DNA of 40,252 nucleotides, taken from assembly GCA_024279255.1 (NCBI GenBank), contig JAJRRT010000058.1, positions 1 through 40,252 of the forward strand. Reading direction: 5' to 3'. The DNA is from Deltaproteobacteria bacterium (GTDB taxonomy: Bacteria; Desulfobacterota; Desulfuromonadia; Desulfuromonadales; Geopsychrobacteraceae). The notes beneath the pieces were generated by a model. The model was not told the DNA's origin. It ran no database searches and was given only the letters and a program-made list of their open reading frames with translations. How positions within the stretch are numbered: the first letter of the stretch is position 1; every line of letters starts with the position of its first letter. This document shows positions 25,717-35,178 of this stretch, in pieces. The translations under genes and the position numbers were made by a program.

Positions 25717-27840
25717 TCATTTTATAGTCGAAGAGATCAACTCTTGCTGAAGCTTCAGCAAAAGTTGCTCCGCCTCAAGGACATAGGGATCATCCTTGAT
25801 CTTCTCCTTAAGAGTCTGCTCCTCCTTGCTATCTTTTTTCTCCGGTTCCAGGCCGCCATGAGGTGATGGCGTTTCGTTGACCTGAAGTTGGTGAAGCTCT
25901 TCTCGCTCCTTGATAATTTGAGCCAGCTGCAATGATTGTCGGCTATTTTCACGCCGCTCATTCGCCTTGACAGCAACCTCGATCAGATCCTTGAATTTTT
26001 CCGAAGCTGCGACTCGTGCTGCACTTGCGGCCCGTATTTTTTCAATTTGAACCGGTGGATCCTGCCATAAATCATAGTCGGCACTTGCGATATGGTCCCA
26101 AACCAGAGCGTTCGTCAAATACTTCTCGCCACTCTTCAATCCATCATAGCGTGAAGGCAGGATAATATCTGGAATAACTCCACGTTCCTGGGTCGATTCT
26201 CCGCTGATTCGGTAGAATTTCTGGATAGTCACTTTCACCGCTCCGAGGGGTAGATATTTTTCCATTCCCTGTAAACGCACAGCACGATCAAGATCGAGCA
26301 TCGCCTGAACCGTCCCTTTACCGTGGGTATGCTCATCACCAACGATCAGGGCTCGTTTATAGTCCTGCAGAGCACCGGCAAAAATTTCGGAAGCTGAAGC
26401 ACTGAAACGGTTGACCAGCACCAGTACCGGACCAGCATATTCAACCCCGGCATCGTCATCACTCAGTTCCCGAATCTTTCCTCCCCGGCTGCGGACCTGC
26501 ACCACTGGCCCCTCGTCGATGAAAAGCCCAGTCATATCAACAGCATCGCCCAGAGAACCACCACCATTGTTACGCAGATCGATAATCAGACCATCGATCT
26601 TTTCAGCGACCAGTTTGCGTATTTCTGTCCGCATATCATCGGTGCAATTCCGTTTGGTCTTGCCGCTGTAATCACGATAGAAGGAGGGGACCTTGATATA
26701 ACCGAAACGTTTTTTACTTGTCTCATCAAGAATCGTCTCACCCTTAACGAAAGACTCACTTATTTCGACAATATCGCGGACAATCGGTACGATCAGTTGC
26801 CGACCATCCGGCTTTTTAACAGTTAAACGCACCTCGGTCCCTTTTTTACCGCGAATCAACGCTACGGCATCACGAATGCGTGTGTCGGTAATATCAACCG
26901 GCTCACCCTTAGCACCCTCGCCAACCTTCAAAATAATATCATCGGCCTCGAGGTGGCCCTGCTTATAAGCTGCACTGCCTGGGATAATACGAACGACCTT
27001 GATGTAGCCATCCTCTTCGCGCAAGGTTGCGCCGATCCCCTCAAGGGAACCACTCATACTGATATCAAAATCTTCTTTGCGGGTCGGCGCCAGATAGTTT
27101 GAGTGCGGGTCGAAGGCGCGGGCAAGCGCGTTAAGATATCGATCGTAGTGATCCTGGGTCGTTTCATCCAACATACGCTCAAGACTACTGATCTGACTTT
27201 TAAGCACCTTTTCACGCGCCTCTATCAACAGACGCTTTTTGATGTCGGCGCTCACTTTGCTCAACGCTTCCGGCTCAGTGGTATTCAGTTCATCTTCGAG
27301 CAGTCCCAGATATCGATTGATCGTCTGATATTTGAGAATCTGCCGCCATCGCTCCTTCAACTCAACGATATTCTTCGCATAGTCGATCTTTTCAGGATCA
27401 GTTTCAAAGTCATCGACAATATCTAAATTGAAATCCTTATCCAGAATCTCAGTGCAAATTTTCTTGACCTGTTCAATGCGGTTGTTGAGTAGTTGCTCCC
27501 CTTGCTGCGGCAGATCAAGACGGCCGCTTCGAATCGCATCATCAATCAGCAACTCTGACGTCGACATCGCTTTGATATCAGCTTGAAGCAGAAAACGCTT
27601 TTGACCGTCGAGTTGCTTGAGGTATAGCTCATATGCAGAAGCTGAAAGTTCGTCATCAAACTTCTTGTCACTATAGTGATGCCGATTCAATTGTTGCTGA
27701 ATCATATGCCCAAGCAGGCGCGCTCGATTGCTATCAAAGCTACGTTCGGCAGATACCTGTGTGGCTCCTGCCAGGATCAGCAGCAAGACAGCAATAAAAA
27801 TCCGGGATTTCAAAAAGACTTTAAAACTCTGCATGGTCAT
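25717..27840 (-). CDS. prc: Carboxy-terminal processing protease (Prc/Tsp, S41 family)
   Basis: A 707-residue periplasmic tail-specific protease. It has a signal peptide (FKVFLKSRIFIAVLLLILAG, then TQVSA) and an N-terminal helical domain typical of Prc. A PDZ domain is at about residues 240-330 (GIGATLREEDGYIKVVRIIP). The S41 catalytic core has the serine in NRFSASASEIFAGAL and the lysine in HTHGKGTVQAMLD. A C-terminal DUF3340-like helical region follows, ending TLKEKIKDDPYVLEAEQLLL. The length is close to E. coli Prc (682). The ATG at 27840 is chosen because AAGGA lies upstream. It is 48 nt downstream of the lipoprotein gene and likely cotranscribed. Confidence 0.94.
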   Translation of the reverse strand: MTMQSFKVFLKSRIFIAVLLLILAGATQVSAERSFDSNRARLLGHMIQQQLNRHHYSDKKFDDELSASAYELYLKQLDGQKRFLLQADIKAMSTSELLIDDAIRSGRLDLPQQGEQLLNNRIEQVKKICTEILDKDFNLDIVDDFETDPEKIDYAKNIVELKERWRQILKYQTINRYLGLLEDELNTTEPEALSKVSADIKKRLLIEAREKVLKSQISSLERMLDETTQDHYDRYLNALARAFDPHSNYLAPTRKEDFDISMSGSLEGIGATLREEDGYIKVVRIIPGSAAYKQGHLEADDIILKVGEGAKGEPVDITDTRIRDAVALIRGKKGTEVRLTVKKPDGRQLIVPIVRDIVEISESFVKGETILDETSKKRFGYIKVPSFYRDYSGKTKRNCTDDMRTEIRKLVAEKIDGLIIDLRNNGGGSLGDAVDMTGLFIDEGPVVQVRSRGGKIRELSDDDAGVEYAGPVLVLVNRFSASASEIFAGALQDYKRALIVGDEHTHGKGTVQAMLDLDRAVRLQGMEKYLPLGAVKVTIQKFYRISGESTQERGVIPDIILPSRYDGLKSGEKYLTNALVWDHIASADYDLWQDPPVQIEKIRAASAARVAASEKFKDLIEVAVKANERRENSRQSLQLAQIIKEREELHQLQVNETPSPHGGLEPEKKDSKEEQTLKEKIKDDPYVLEAEQLLLKLQQELISSTIK

Positions 27841-27888
27841 CAACACAATCCTTCTAATAATGCAGTAATGGCGCAGCCACAAGGCGAC

Positions 27889-28653
27889 CTAACGTTGATA
27901 TGGGCTCAATTGGATATTGCCAACATCGATTAATCGATTTTCAACTGTTGCTAAACAGCTATCACCCCCAACATCAAGCAAGCCGTAAGGCTCACCAGCG
28001 ACCGGTTGACCTCGAGTCCGCGTACGGGCAGCCAGGCAATACCGAGCACCGCCGGGAAGGTAAAGCTGAAAACGACCATCCGAACTGACCACCGCCGAGG
28101 TGTAATCTGGCATGCGCCGAAAATCAAGATCACTATATGCCAGTGCAAAAGCACCGGGTAAAGGCTCCCCGTTTAAATCGACCAGCCGACCGGTGAAACC
28201 GGTTTTCCCCTGACTGAGGCTTCCGCTCCGCAGCAACACGGGTTGACCCGCTTGTACGCCCTGCAAACGAAAGTCAGCCTGGCTAACCTGCCCGGCCTCG
28301 ACCTGAACCGGGTTCTTTTCCTGCATCGCCCAGGCATCTCCGGCGCGTGGAGGTCCAGCCTCGCCACCGCCTTGCCGCCACCGCGCAATCAAATAGTATG
28401 GGCCTTCAACCAGGTCGAGAAAATAATCGCCGTTGCTCTCGGTACGTACTCCAAAATCTGCTGGTCCACGTAAACTGCTGCTGGTGTTACGATAAGCATA
28501 AACCCAAGCATCAGCGACACCTCGATCAAAACGGTCGGTAACCCGGCCACTGATTCCTGTTCTGTCGATCATCTCAGTGGGGGAGAGTTGTCCCTGTTGA
28601 GCACAGCCACCAAGAATCACAATCATCAATAAACCTGTAAAAACCAGCTTCAT
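27889..28653 (-). CDS. Lipoprotein with two carboxypeptidase-regulatory-like (beta-sandwich) domains
   Basis: A 254-residue predicted lipoprotein with signal peptide and lipobox MKLVFTGLLMIVILGGC. Two related beta-sandwich units follow. The first has TGISGRVTDRFDRGVADAWV, then SNGDYFLDLVEGPYYLIARW. The second has TGFTGRLVDLNGEPLPGAFA, then SDGRFQLYLPGGARYCLAAR. Both match the carboxypeptidase regulatory-like or SpaA/CnaB-like pattern. Serine or glycine rather than Asp follows the lipid cysteine (C-A-Q), which would favour outer-membrane sorting. The frame is open 17 codons upstream, but the lipobox fixes the start near 28653, where the SD is weak. The function is unknown; it precedes prc in the same direction. 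Confidence 0.85.
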   Translation of the reverse strand: MKLVFTGLLMIVILGGCAQQGQLSPTEMIDRTGISGRVTDRFDRGVADAWVYAYRNTSSSLRGPADFGVRTESNGDYFLDLVEGPYYLIARWRQGGGEAGPPRAGDAWAMQEKNPVQVEAGQVSQADFRLQGVQAGQPVLLRSGSLSQGKTGFTGRLVDLNGEPLPGAFALAYSDLDFRRMPDYTSAVVSSDGRFQLYLPGGARYCLAARTRTRGQPVAGEPYGLLDVGGDSCLATVENRLIDVGNIQLSPYQR

Positions 28654-28736
28654 ACTAACACACCAATTAGAAATATCTATACAGTGCCGACAGCATGACA
28701 GCACCAGTGCACCAAAGATAAGAACCTATGAACCGC

Positions 28737-29699
28737 TCAGACGATCCGGTTTAGCTGCCCACCCTCAACAAAAGACTTCAGATTCTCAACCGCAATATTA
28801 ATCAGCCGTTGACGGGCTGCGCCAGTGCCCCAGGCAATATGTGGCGTCAACAGACAATTCGGCGCATCAAGCAGAGGATGATCATCCGGTGGCGGCTCAA
28901 CAGCTACAACATCGGCAGCATACCCGGCAAGTGAACCATTGTGCAGCGCGACTGCAACGGCGTCTTCATCGACCAGCAGACCGCGTGCGGTATTGATCAA
29001 CAGTGCTCCCGCTTTCATCCGTGCGAGAAATCCTACATCCACCATTCTAACATTCTGAGCAGTGAGCGGACAATGTAACGAAACCAGATCGCTACCCATG
29101 ACAAGTTGGTCGAGGTCGACAAAGCGGATCTGCGGCCAGTCATCAGAGTATTTTTCTGGATGTACCGTGAAAACCTGAACCTGCATGCCAAAAGCCTGAG
29201 CAACCTGTGCAACTTCACGCGCAATCTGCCCAAAACCAATCAAGCCTAGACTTAACCCTGTCAGTTCAATCAACGGACGATCGATCAGACAGGGTTCGGC
29301 GCTTTGACTCCAGTTGCGATTGCGGACCAACTCATTATGATGCAGTAATTGATGGGTTAAGCTCAGGATCAATGCAAAGGTCATCTGACAGACCGAATGG
29401 GAACTATATCCGGGGATATTCGTCACGGCTATCTGTCGCTGATGGCAGGCATCAATGTCGACAACATTGAATCCGGTGGCCAGGACTCCGACATAGCGTA
29501 AGTTGGGGAGTTGTTCAAGTTCTGCCTGGCGTAAAAAAACCTTATTAGTGACAAGCAACTCGGCTCCCTGTGCTCGCGAAATCAGCTCCTCTGCCGAGGT
29601 CCGTGGATAGACCTTCAGATCACCGAATAGGGTAAGTCCGTCCCAGCTCAAATCACCCGGGTTCGCGCTATGCCCGTCTAGCACAACTATCTTGGTCAT
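28737..29699 (-). CDS. D-2-hydroxyacid dehydrogenase (glycerate/hydroxypyruvate type)
   Basis: A 320-residue NAD-dependent D-isomer 2-hydroxyacid dehydrogenase. The NAD fold is marked by LGLIGFGQIAREVAQVAQAF. The catalytic triad is visible as Arg in LINTARGLLVDEDA, Glu in VVAVEPPPDDHPLL and His in LLTPHIAWGTGAAR. LRYVGVLATGFNVVDIDAC is the usual hinge motif. The HIAWGT ending resembles glycerate dehydrogenase (hydroxypyruvate reductase) sequences, but substrate assignment in this family is uncertain. Its ATG overlaps the stop of the U32 gene by four bases (ATGA), implying translational coupling. Confidence 0.9.
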   Translation of the reverse strand: MTKIVVLDGHSANPGDLSWDGLTLFGDLKVYPRTSAEELISRAQGAELLVTNKVFLRQAELEQLPNLRYVGVLATGFNVVDIDACHQRQIAVTNIPGYSSHSVCQMTFALILSLTHQLLHHNELVRNRNWSQSAEPCLIDRPLIELTGLSLGLIGFGQIAREVAQVAQAFGMQVQVFTVHPEKYSDDWPQIRFVDLDQLVMGSDLVSLHCPLTAQNVRMVDVGFLARMKAGALLINTARGLLVDEDAVAVALHNGSLAGYAADVVAVEPPPDDHPLLDAPNCLLTPHIAWGTGAARQRLINIAVENLKSFVEGGQLNRIV

Positions 29700-32059
29700 T
29701 CCATCCCTTTACGATAGTTAAATTTACTGATATTGGAGGGATCGACCTTACGTCGAACGGCCTCCAGCACTTCTTTGCCGCGTGCCGATGAGGCTTTCAG
29801 ATGCGAGAGGTCGACGATAAACTGTTGGCATCCAAAATTTTCAAGCTCTACTTGATCTGCACTAAAGGAGAAATCAGTCAGACTGTCGAGGCTGGTGACT
29901 CCCTGCCGTTGTTGAACCCGATAAGCGTCGCCACGGTCGCTTACAACGGGCGCATTCCCTTTCAACTGGCGGATCTCAATCCTTGAACGCAGCAACGGGA
30001 CACTGGCATAGATCGTCAAAGCCAAACCAATACCCGGATCACGGAGTAGAAGGTTGGCCAAGTTCTCACGATCATCTTCGATATAAAGTTCTGCCTCACT
30101 GATCCCCAGATCACGCCAGGCCAATAGAGCCTGGTGATTCAAAGAGAAGAGTCTGAAACTGCTATACAAAACCACAGCCTCGAGTCTCTCAAAAAGTAGA
30201 AAGTCGCCCAGATTATTGAGGCGGAACTGACGGAATCCGAGCCTATACAACTGCTTCACCATCTGCTGCATATCTCGCCAATCATTACCAAGCAGCACAA
30301 AGGGGATATCCCAGACAATCTGCTCGGCTCGTTTGCCCATCGTCGCTGCAGCATGCAGGTTGGAATTTGAGATCGCCAAAAGAAGCTGGTCAACATTTAC
30401 ATCTTGCAAGAGGCGCTGCTCCGATGCATCACGCAACTGGACGCGCAGTTTGCTCCCTCTGCCACGAACCGGTATCTCTGGAAGCAACGCGGCATGAGCG
30501 GCTTCTACTCCGGCAGGTCGTCCACGTTCCTCTTCAGGCCAGGTTTGCGTTACCTCAGTATAAAACTGGCGCCTTATCTCCTTAAGTCGCTTGGGTGGTA
30601 CGAAAAGATTCTCGGCAACTTTTGCGTCCATTCGTCGCAGACTAAAGGGCGCCTTATCGGTCGCTACGAAAACCTTGTGCAGCAACTGCGTATCCAGCCC
30701 TCGCTCAGTGGCAACAAAACTCTCAATCGGATAGCTGAGCTGCCAAACCTGCCCACGACTTTCGGCCTTCAGTTTAATTTCAGTTGTGCCAACCACAACC
30801 TCGAGGTCGAGAGGCGTATGCTGAGGCGGAAGCTGCTCCAATTTTTTGCGACACGCTTGCTCGCTCATGCTGAAGGCTTCACTTGAGGAAACTTTGAAAA
30901 CAGAGTCACCAACCGAAAAACGATCATTGAAGGGGGTTGGAACACTGGCAAAACCCTTCTCAAGACTGGCAACCTTTCGCGCCCCAAGCTGCAGACTACG
31001 TAAAGTAAATGCAGTGCCGGCGCGATCAGTACGCGGCTGAATGCGCAACCGATCACCGACATGCAAGGGGCCACTACTGCGAAAACTGATTTCACGCCCT
31101 GTTACTCGCTCGACTTCACCCAGATACTGCCCGGTCGCCCCCTTAACCGAAGGAGTGGCGATATCCTCAGGTTGCTCTCCACTGAGAAACCCCTTGGTCG
31201 GCTTACGTCCGAAGCTCGATTTAAGCAACTGCTTGGCTTCATCGACCGCTTCTTTTTGATGGGCTGGCGGCGCGTCGAGTACCAGTCGATAGGCGCCTAC
31301 GACATTCTCAACATATTCGGCACTCTTCATCCGACCTTCGATCTTGAGACTCATGACACCCGCATCAAGAAGTTGCGGGATCAGTTCGATGGCTGACAAA
31401 TCGTTCGTCGAAAAGTAGTAACCTTTTTGCTGACGTTGCTTGTGTTGACGGCGACAGGGCTGAGCACAGCGACCACGATTGCCACTCATCCCACCGAGAA
31501 ACGAAGAGAAATAGCACTGCCCGGAAAAGGAGAAGCAGAGAGCTCCATGAATAAAGTGCTCAAGCTCAATCGTCGTCTGGCGGCGGATATCAGCAATCTC
31601 GTCAATGGTCAATTCGCGCGACAGCACCGCACGAGTAAAGCCCATTTGCTCGAGCATCTTGACTCCGGCGGCATTGTGCACTGTCATCTGGGTCGAAGCG
31701 TGTAATTCAAGGGCAGGAAAATGCGTTTTAACCAACTGCCAGATGCCCAGATCCTGAATGATCAGACCATCAACGCCCATCTGCTGGAGTGCACCCAGGG
31801 TTTCGATCAGCTTGGGCAGTTCGCGCTCTTTAACCAGAGTGTTCAGAGTGACGTAGACGCGTCGCCCTTCACGTCGAACGTAACGACAGACGAGTTCGAG
31901 TTCGCGCAACGAAAAATTTTTTGCTTTTGCGCGCGCGGAGAACTCTTTAAGTCCGACATAGACAGCATCCGCTCCAGCACCCATCGCTGCAAAAAAAGCT
32001 TCAAGACTACCCGCCGGAGCCAGTAACTCAACATCACTTGTGCTTAGAAGTTTTGTCAT
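29696..32059 (-). CDS. U32-family protein with C-terminal DUF3656 (RlhA-like)
   Basis: A 787-residue protein of the U32 peptidase/collagenase family. Several members are now known as tRNA- or rRNA-hydroxylation enzymes rather than proteases. The TIM-barrel half (residues 1-300) begins VELLAPAGSLEAFFAAMGAG. It carries the U32 signature around ELEHFIHGALCFSFSGQCYF and GNRGRCAQPCRR, whose four cysteines probably bind an iron-sulfur cluster. ISLKIEGRMKS-like residues (MSLKIEGRMKSAEYVENVVG) follow. The C-terminal half resembles DUF3656, as in E. coli RlhA, which hydroxylates 23S rRNA C2501. It overlaps the dsbC-like stop (TGATG). Confidence 0.85.
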   Translation of the reverse strand: MTKLLSTSDVELLAPAGSLEAFFAAMGAGADAVYVGLKEFSARAKAKNFSLRELELVCRYVRREGRRVYVTLNTLVKERELPKLIETLGALQQMGVDGLIIQDLGIWQLVKTHFPALELHASTQMTVHNAAGVKMLEQMGFTRAVLSRELTIDEIADIRRQTTIELEHFIHGALCFSFSGQCYFSSFLGGMSGNRGRCAQPCRRQHKQRQQKGYYFSTNDLSAIELIPQLLDAGVMSLKIEGRMKSAEYVENVVGAYRLVLDAPPAHQKEAVDEAKQLLKSSFGRKPTKGFLSGEQPEDIATPSVKGATGQYLGEVERVTGREISFRSSGPLHVGDRLRIQPRTDRAGTAFTLRSLQLGARKVASLEKGFASVPTPFNDRFSVGDSVFKVSSSEAFSMSEQACRKKLEQLPPQHTPLDLEVVVGTTEIKLKAESRGQVWQLSYPIESFVATERGLDTQLLHKVFVATDKAPFSLRRMDAKVAENLFVPPKRLKEIRRQFYTEVTQTWPEEERGRPAGVEAAHAALLPEIPVRGRGSKLRVQLRDASEQRLLQDVNVDQLLLAISNSNLHAAATMGKRAEQIVWDIPFVLLGNDWRDMQQMVKQLYRLGFRQFRLNNLGDFLLFERLEAVVLYSSFRLFSLNHQALLAWRDLGISEAELYIEDDRENLANLLLRDPGIGLALTIYASVPLLRSRIEIRQLKGNAPVVSDRGDAYRVQQRQGVTSLDSLTDFSFSADQVELENFGCQQFIVDLSHLKASSARGKEVLEAVRRKVDPSNISKFNYRKGME

Positions 32060-32778
32060 CAGTTCTGTTTGCCGTCCAACATTTGTTCAATCAGTTGCAG
32101 ACTCGATCCAGCGACAAAGCGACCATCTACCCAGTACTTTGGTGTTCCGTGAATCCCGAGTTGCTGACCAAGCCGTTGATGTTCCTCTAACAGCCCATTA
32201 TCCTTGACCTCTGGCAGCGGCTGCTTGTCGAAAGCACCACCCATCACCTCTTCGTAGGCAATTTCAGGTTCTTTCGATGAAAGAATATAGGCCGCCTTGG
32301 CTTCAGCCTCAGGGTGAATGCTGAGAGGAAAGAGATAAATATAGCGCGTCACATCGCTGCGACCGGCGAAAAAAGCCGAGCCCTCACGACAATAAGGGCA
32401 ATCCGGATCGACAATTTCAATAACCTGATGTGGACCTTCTCCAATAACCACTGCCTTATCGAGGGGGAAAAGACCAGCCTTCGCTGTCATCAGACTAACC
32501 TTGGCCTGCTGGGTCAGATTTTGTGAATCACGGGTCCAAAATTCACCGGTTATTAAATAACCAGATGCCGGCACGTAATAGAGGATCTCGCTCTGGTCTA
32601 CAACCACCTGATACACGCCATCAATCGGGCCTGTCGTTACCTGTTGAAAATTTAGGGTCGGAAAATCCTGTCGCAGAGTCTGGGCCACGTCCTCGTCTGA
32701 AGCAAGCACGGTAAAAGGCGGCAAAATGACAACTGCAATCAATAAAGCCAGAAGCATAATTCTCTTAATTTTTTTCAT
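32059..32778 (-). CDS. DsbC/DsbG-like periplasmic thiol:disulfide isomerase
   Basis: A 239-residue exported thioredoxin-fold protein. The signal peptide (MKKIKRIMLLALLIAVVILP, cleaved near VLASD) leads into a DsbC-type N-terminal dimerisation domain (residues about 30-95; GPIDGVYQVVVDQSEILYYV). The thioredoxin domain has the active site VDPDCPYCREG, and the cis-proline loop is IHGTPKYWVDGRFVAG. CPYC is found in DsbG/DsbC relatives (DsbC has CGYC, DsbG has CPYC). The ATG at 32778 is supported by GAGGA about 11 nt upstream. It heads the run of leftward genes that leads to U32, dehydrogenase, lipoprotein and prc. Confidence 0.88.
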   Translation of the reverse strand: MKKIKRIMLLALLIAVVILPPFTVLASDEDVAQTLRQDFPTLNFQQVTTGPIDGVYQVVVDQSEILYYVPASGYLITGEFWTRDSQNLTQQAKVSLMTAKAGLFPLDKAVVIGEGPHQVIEIVDPDCPYCREGSAFFAGRSDVTRYIYLFPLSIHPEAEAKAAYILSSKEPEIAYEEVMGGAFDKQPLPEVKDNGLLEEHQRLGQQLGIHGTPKYWVDGRFVAGSSLQLIEQMLDGKQN

Positions 32779-32828
32779 CTTTAATTTCGTCCTCATTTTA
32801 AATACTGTCGCGGTAACAAACCTGCAAT

Positions 32829-32876
32829 ATCATAGCTCAGCAACCATCAAGACGAAAGGGGGTAGCGCTTGCTGAG
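32829..32876 (-). promoter_or_regulatory. Candidate promoter with inverted repeat upstream of the dsbC-like gene
   Basis: On the minus strand a TATGAT box (32834-32829) lies 17 bp from a weak -35 TTTCGT (32857-32852). An 8-bp inverted repeat, CTCAGCAA at 32836-32843 with TTGCTGAG at 32869-32876, flanks the -35 position and could be an operator. The rest of the 365-bp gap up to 33143 shows no gene. Confidence 0.35.
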
Positions 32877-33143
32877 TGAGGTTATTTGTGATAGTTAATT
32901 GAAGCTGTTCTCCTCATTTTCTACCTTCTAGTGTCCCGTAGGATTGCTAGAGATGCAGAACTCTGAGGTATTTTTGTTTTTCAATGTAGGCCTGGCCTGT
33001 GTTGATAAGCGTTTGATGCAGGCAAAAATGGGATAATACTACAAGTATAATGGCTAGAATTAACTGCACGAACAACGCTCCAAACGCTCAAGAAAAAATC
33101 TACAACAAAAACACTTCTCATCTAATTAGTAACAGGAGCTGTT

Positions 33144-34826
33144 ATGAGGTTCAGTAAAGCTACCGAGATCAGCTACCTGAAAAAAGTCTTCTTTTTCACC
33201 CATCTGACAAGCCTTCTGGCTGGAGTTTTTTTTCCTTTTATTGCAGAAACACTGGTCGGTAGTGCGGCTCTTGAAGCCCCATTTTTCCTACTCTCCATTT
33301 CTTTTGGCTACATAATGGCCGTCTCTTCCTTTCTCTTTGTGCGCAGCTCACTCAAGAAACAGTTGCGCCAGCAATTACTCTTTCTGCTCCCTCTGACTGG
33401 CGAGATCAAGACCAATGGTGAAACTCTCGAGAACCTTTCCAACGCCATGGAGCAGGGGGTAGAACAGACTCAAGCTCTAGTTAAAAATATGCTTAAAACT
33501 GCTGATCTCCTGATTCCCCACTACCGTAGCCTGGCGCAAGCCAGCTTCTATCTGGTTGATCGTGCCAAAGATGGGTTATCTGCCTCAATGATTACCCGCA
33601 AAGATGTCGAAATGCTTGAAACCAAACAGTCAGATGTTCAAACATTGATGCGGCAGCTTTCCCACCGATCTCAAGATGAAGCTGCTCTCTCTCGCCAGTT
33701 ATCTGCCTCACTCGAAGAGATGGCGATGGCGATAGATCATTCGACCGTAAAGTTTATTGAAACCACCACATCCGTTGAAGAGATGACCGCAAGCGTACGC
33801 GAAGTTGCCAATCAGGCAGACGAGATTGCGCGGTCGGTCGAAGGAACGGCACACTCTCTCGATACCATCGGTGAGTCTTTCGAGCAGATTCGCAAGGGAG
33901 CAGCACAGAGTAATGATTCGGTGCTGCAGGTCAAGATGGACGCCGAAGAGGGCTTGAAGATGATGCAACAGTCACTTAGTGAAACTGAGCAGATTGTCGC
34001 CAACAGCGCCCAGGCAACAACAGCTATGGAACGCCTGGCCAAACAGGCCCGGCAGGTCAGCAAAATTATCGGCGTTATCAAGAATCTGGTCAGCGATACG
34101 GAGCTGCTTGCCTTTAACGCCGCGATCATAGCGGCCAAAGCGGGCGATGAAGGAAAGAGCTTTGCCGTGGTTGCTGAAGAGATCAAAGACCTTGCCGACC
34201 GCACCACCTCTAGCGCCCAGGACATTCAAATGATTATTCAGGCAATTCGCCAGGATACGGATGTCGCTCTTAAGGCCGTTGAAACTACAGCCGAACGGAT
34301 CGTTCAGGGGCGCGCTCTTTCACTGAGCACCGATGATGCTTTGCAGAAAATTATGCGCTCTGTCGCTCTGGCCTCGTCATCGACAGAAGAGATTAATCGT
34401 CTGACAATCAGTCAAGGCAGCGAGGCTCAAAATCTACTAAAAGATGCGGGGACCAGTCTACGTTCGGTTCGTGCTGTGGCTCGGGCGATGAGAGAACAAC
34501 GCACCGGCATCAACCGCATTCAAGACGGGGTAACTGAAATGAAGTCCGCCTCTGACCTGGTGGCCCGGGGCATGGAAGAGCAGGTCCGTGCAACCCGTGA
34601 GCTTGATCGGGGACTTGCCGAACGCGAAGAACAAGTCATTATAATGAACGAAACCAATCAGTTCTTACAAGAGGCCTCACAGCGCCTTATCGGTCATTTC
34701 AATAATGCAGAGGATCGCCTCAACAAGAACCTTACGCGAGCGTCCTCTATCGCCGAAGAGACCGTTGAATTGGAACAGCTAACATCTCAGCTGCAAAAAA
34801 TAGGGCGGAACTTCACTATCAAATAA
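33144..34826 (+). CDS. Methyl-accepting chemotaxis-like protein without a sensor domain
   Basis: A 560-residue membrane signalling protein. Two hydrophobic helices (about residues 14-36 and 44-67) are joined by a loop of only a few residues, so no periplasmic ligand-binding domain exists. No HAMP is evident. A long coiled coil then leads to an MCP signalling region (about 190-500). The hairpin tip reads LLAFNAAIIAAKAGDEGKSF followed by AVVAEEIKDLADRTTSSAQD. The normal tip has NAAIEAARAG, and here isoleucine replaces the glutamate. The C-terminal segment has no obvious CheR-binding pentapeptide (it ends QKIGRNFTIK). SD AGGAG precedes the ATG. No che gene is nearby. Confidence 0.88.
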   Translation: MRFSKATEISYLKKVFFFTHLTSLLAGVFFPFIAETLVGSAALEAPFFLLSISFGYIMAVSSFLFVRSSLKKQLRQQLLFLLPLTGEIKTNGETLENLSNAMEQGVEQTQALVKNMLKTADLLIPHYRSLAQASFYLVDRAKDGLSASMITRKDVEMLETKQSDVQTLMRQLSHRSQDEAALSRQLSASLEEMAMAIDHSTVKFIETTTSVEEMTASVREVANQADEIARSVEGTAHSLDTIGESFEQIRKGAAQSNDSVLQVKMDAEEGLKMMQQSLSETEQIVANSAQATTAMERLAKQARQVSKIIGVIKNLVSDTELLAFNAAIIAAKAGDEGKSFAVVAEEIKDLADRTTSSAQDIQMIIQAIRQDTDVALKAVETTAERIVQGRALSLSTDDALQKIMRSVALASSSTEEINRLTISQGSEAQNLLKDAGTSLRSVRAVARAMREQRTGINRIQDGVTEMKSASDLVARGMEEQVRATRELDRGLAEREEQVIIMNETNQFLQEASQRLIGHFNNAEDRLNKNLTRASSIAEETVELEQLTSQLQKIGRNFTIK

Positions 34827-34924
34827 GCAAACTGAACCCCATTCAATTTCATCATGTACAACCAAGCGACTCGTCTGAAAAAGGTCAAACCGCTTATTAC
34901 GCTGCACTCTCAACTCAAACAGCT

Positions 34925-35116
34925 TTAAGCGTCAGCCACTCCCAATTTGCGTAGAATGGTCATCATCGGACACCAGTTCGTAAAAGAACTCTGAAAAAGA
35001 TTAAGCCCGATAAAGGCAGTAAAGTAGAGCCAATTGGGGGAATGAAGCTGAGACAGAACAACACTCAACATAATGAAGAATCCCGCAATCAAACGCAGAT
35101 AACGATTTACAGTCAT
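34925..35116 (-). CDS. DUF2892 (YgaP-TM-like) inner membrane protein
   Basis: A 63-residue protein with two hydrophobic helices, VNRYLRLIAGFFIMLSVVLS and WLYFTAFIGLNLFQSSF, followed by NWCPMMTILRKLGV. This is the DUF2892 pattern, seen fused to rhodanese in YgaP or as a small solo protein. The ATG at 35116 is preferred because it starts the family domain and has GGAGAAGG upstream; the frame is open 14 codons further. It stands alone between the MCP gene and the tol cluster, with its own promoter. The role of DUF2892 proteins is not well defined. Confidence 0.85.
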   Translation of the reverse strand: MTVNRYLRLIAGFFIMLSVVLSQLHSPNWLYFTAFIGLNLFQSSFTNWCPMMTILRKLGVADA

Positions 35117-35178
35117 AGCTAACCTTCTCCTCACCCGGGGTTGAACCCCGAAAAGCAAAAACCAATAATTCAGATAAA

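Noticed and set aside
32797-33143. Hidden small gene or RNA in the 365-bp gap before the MCP gene
   Set aside because: Only short interrupted frames and an inverted repeat are visible; there is no SD-linked ORF and no tRNA-like fold.
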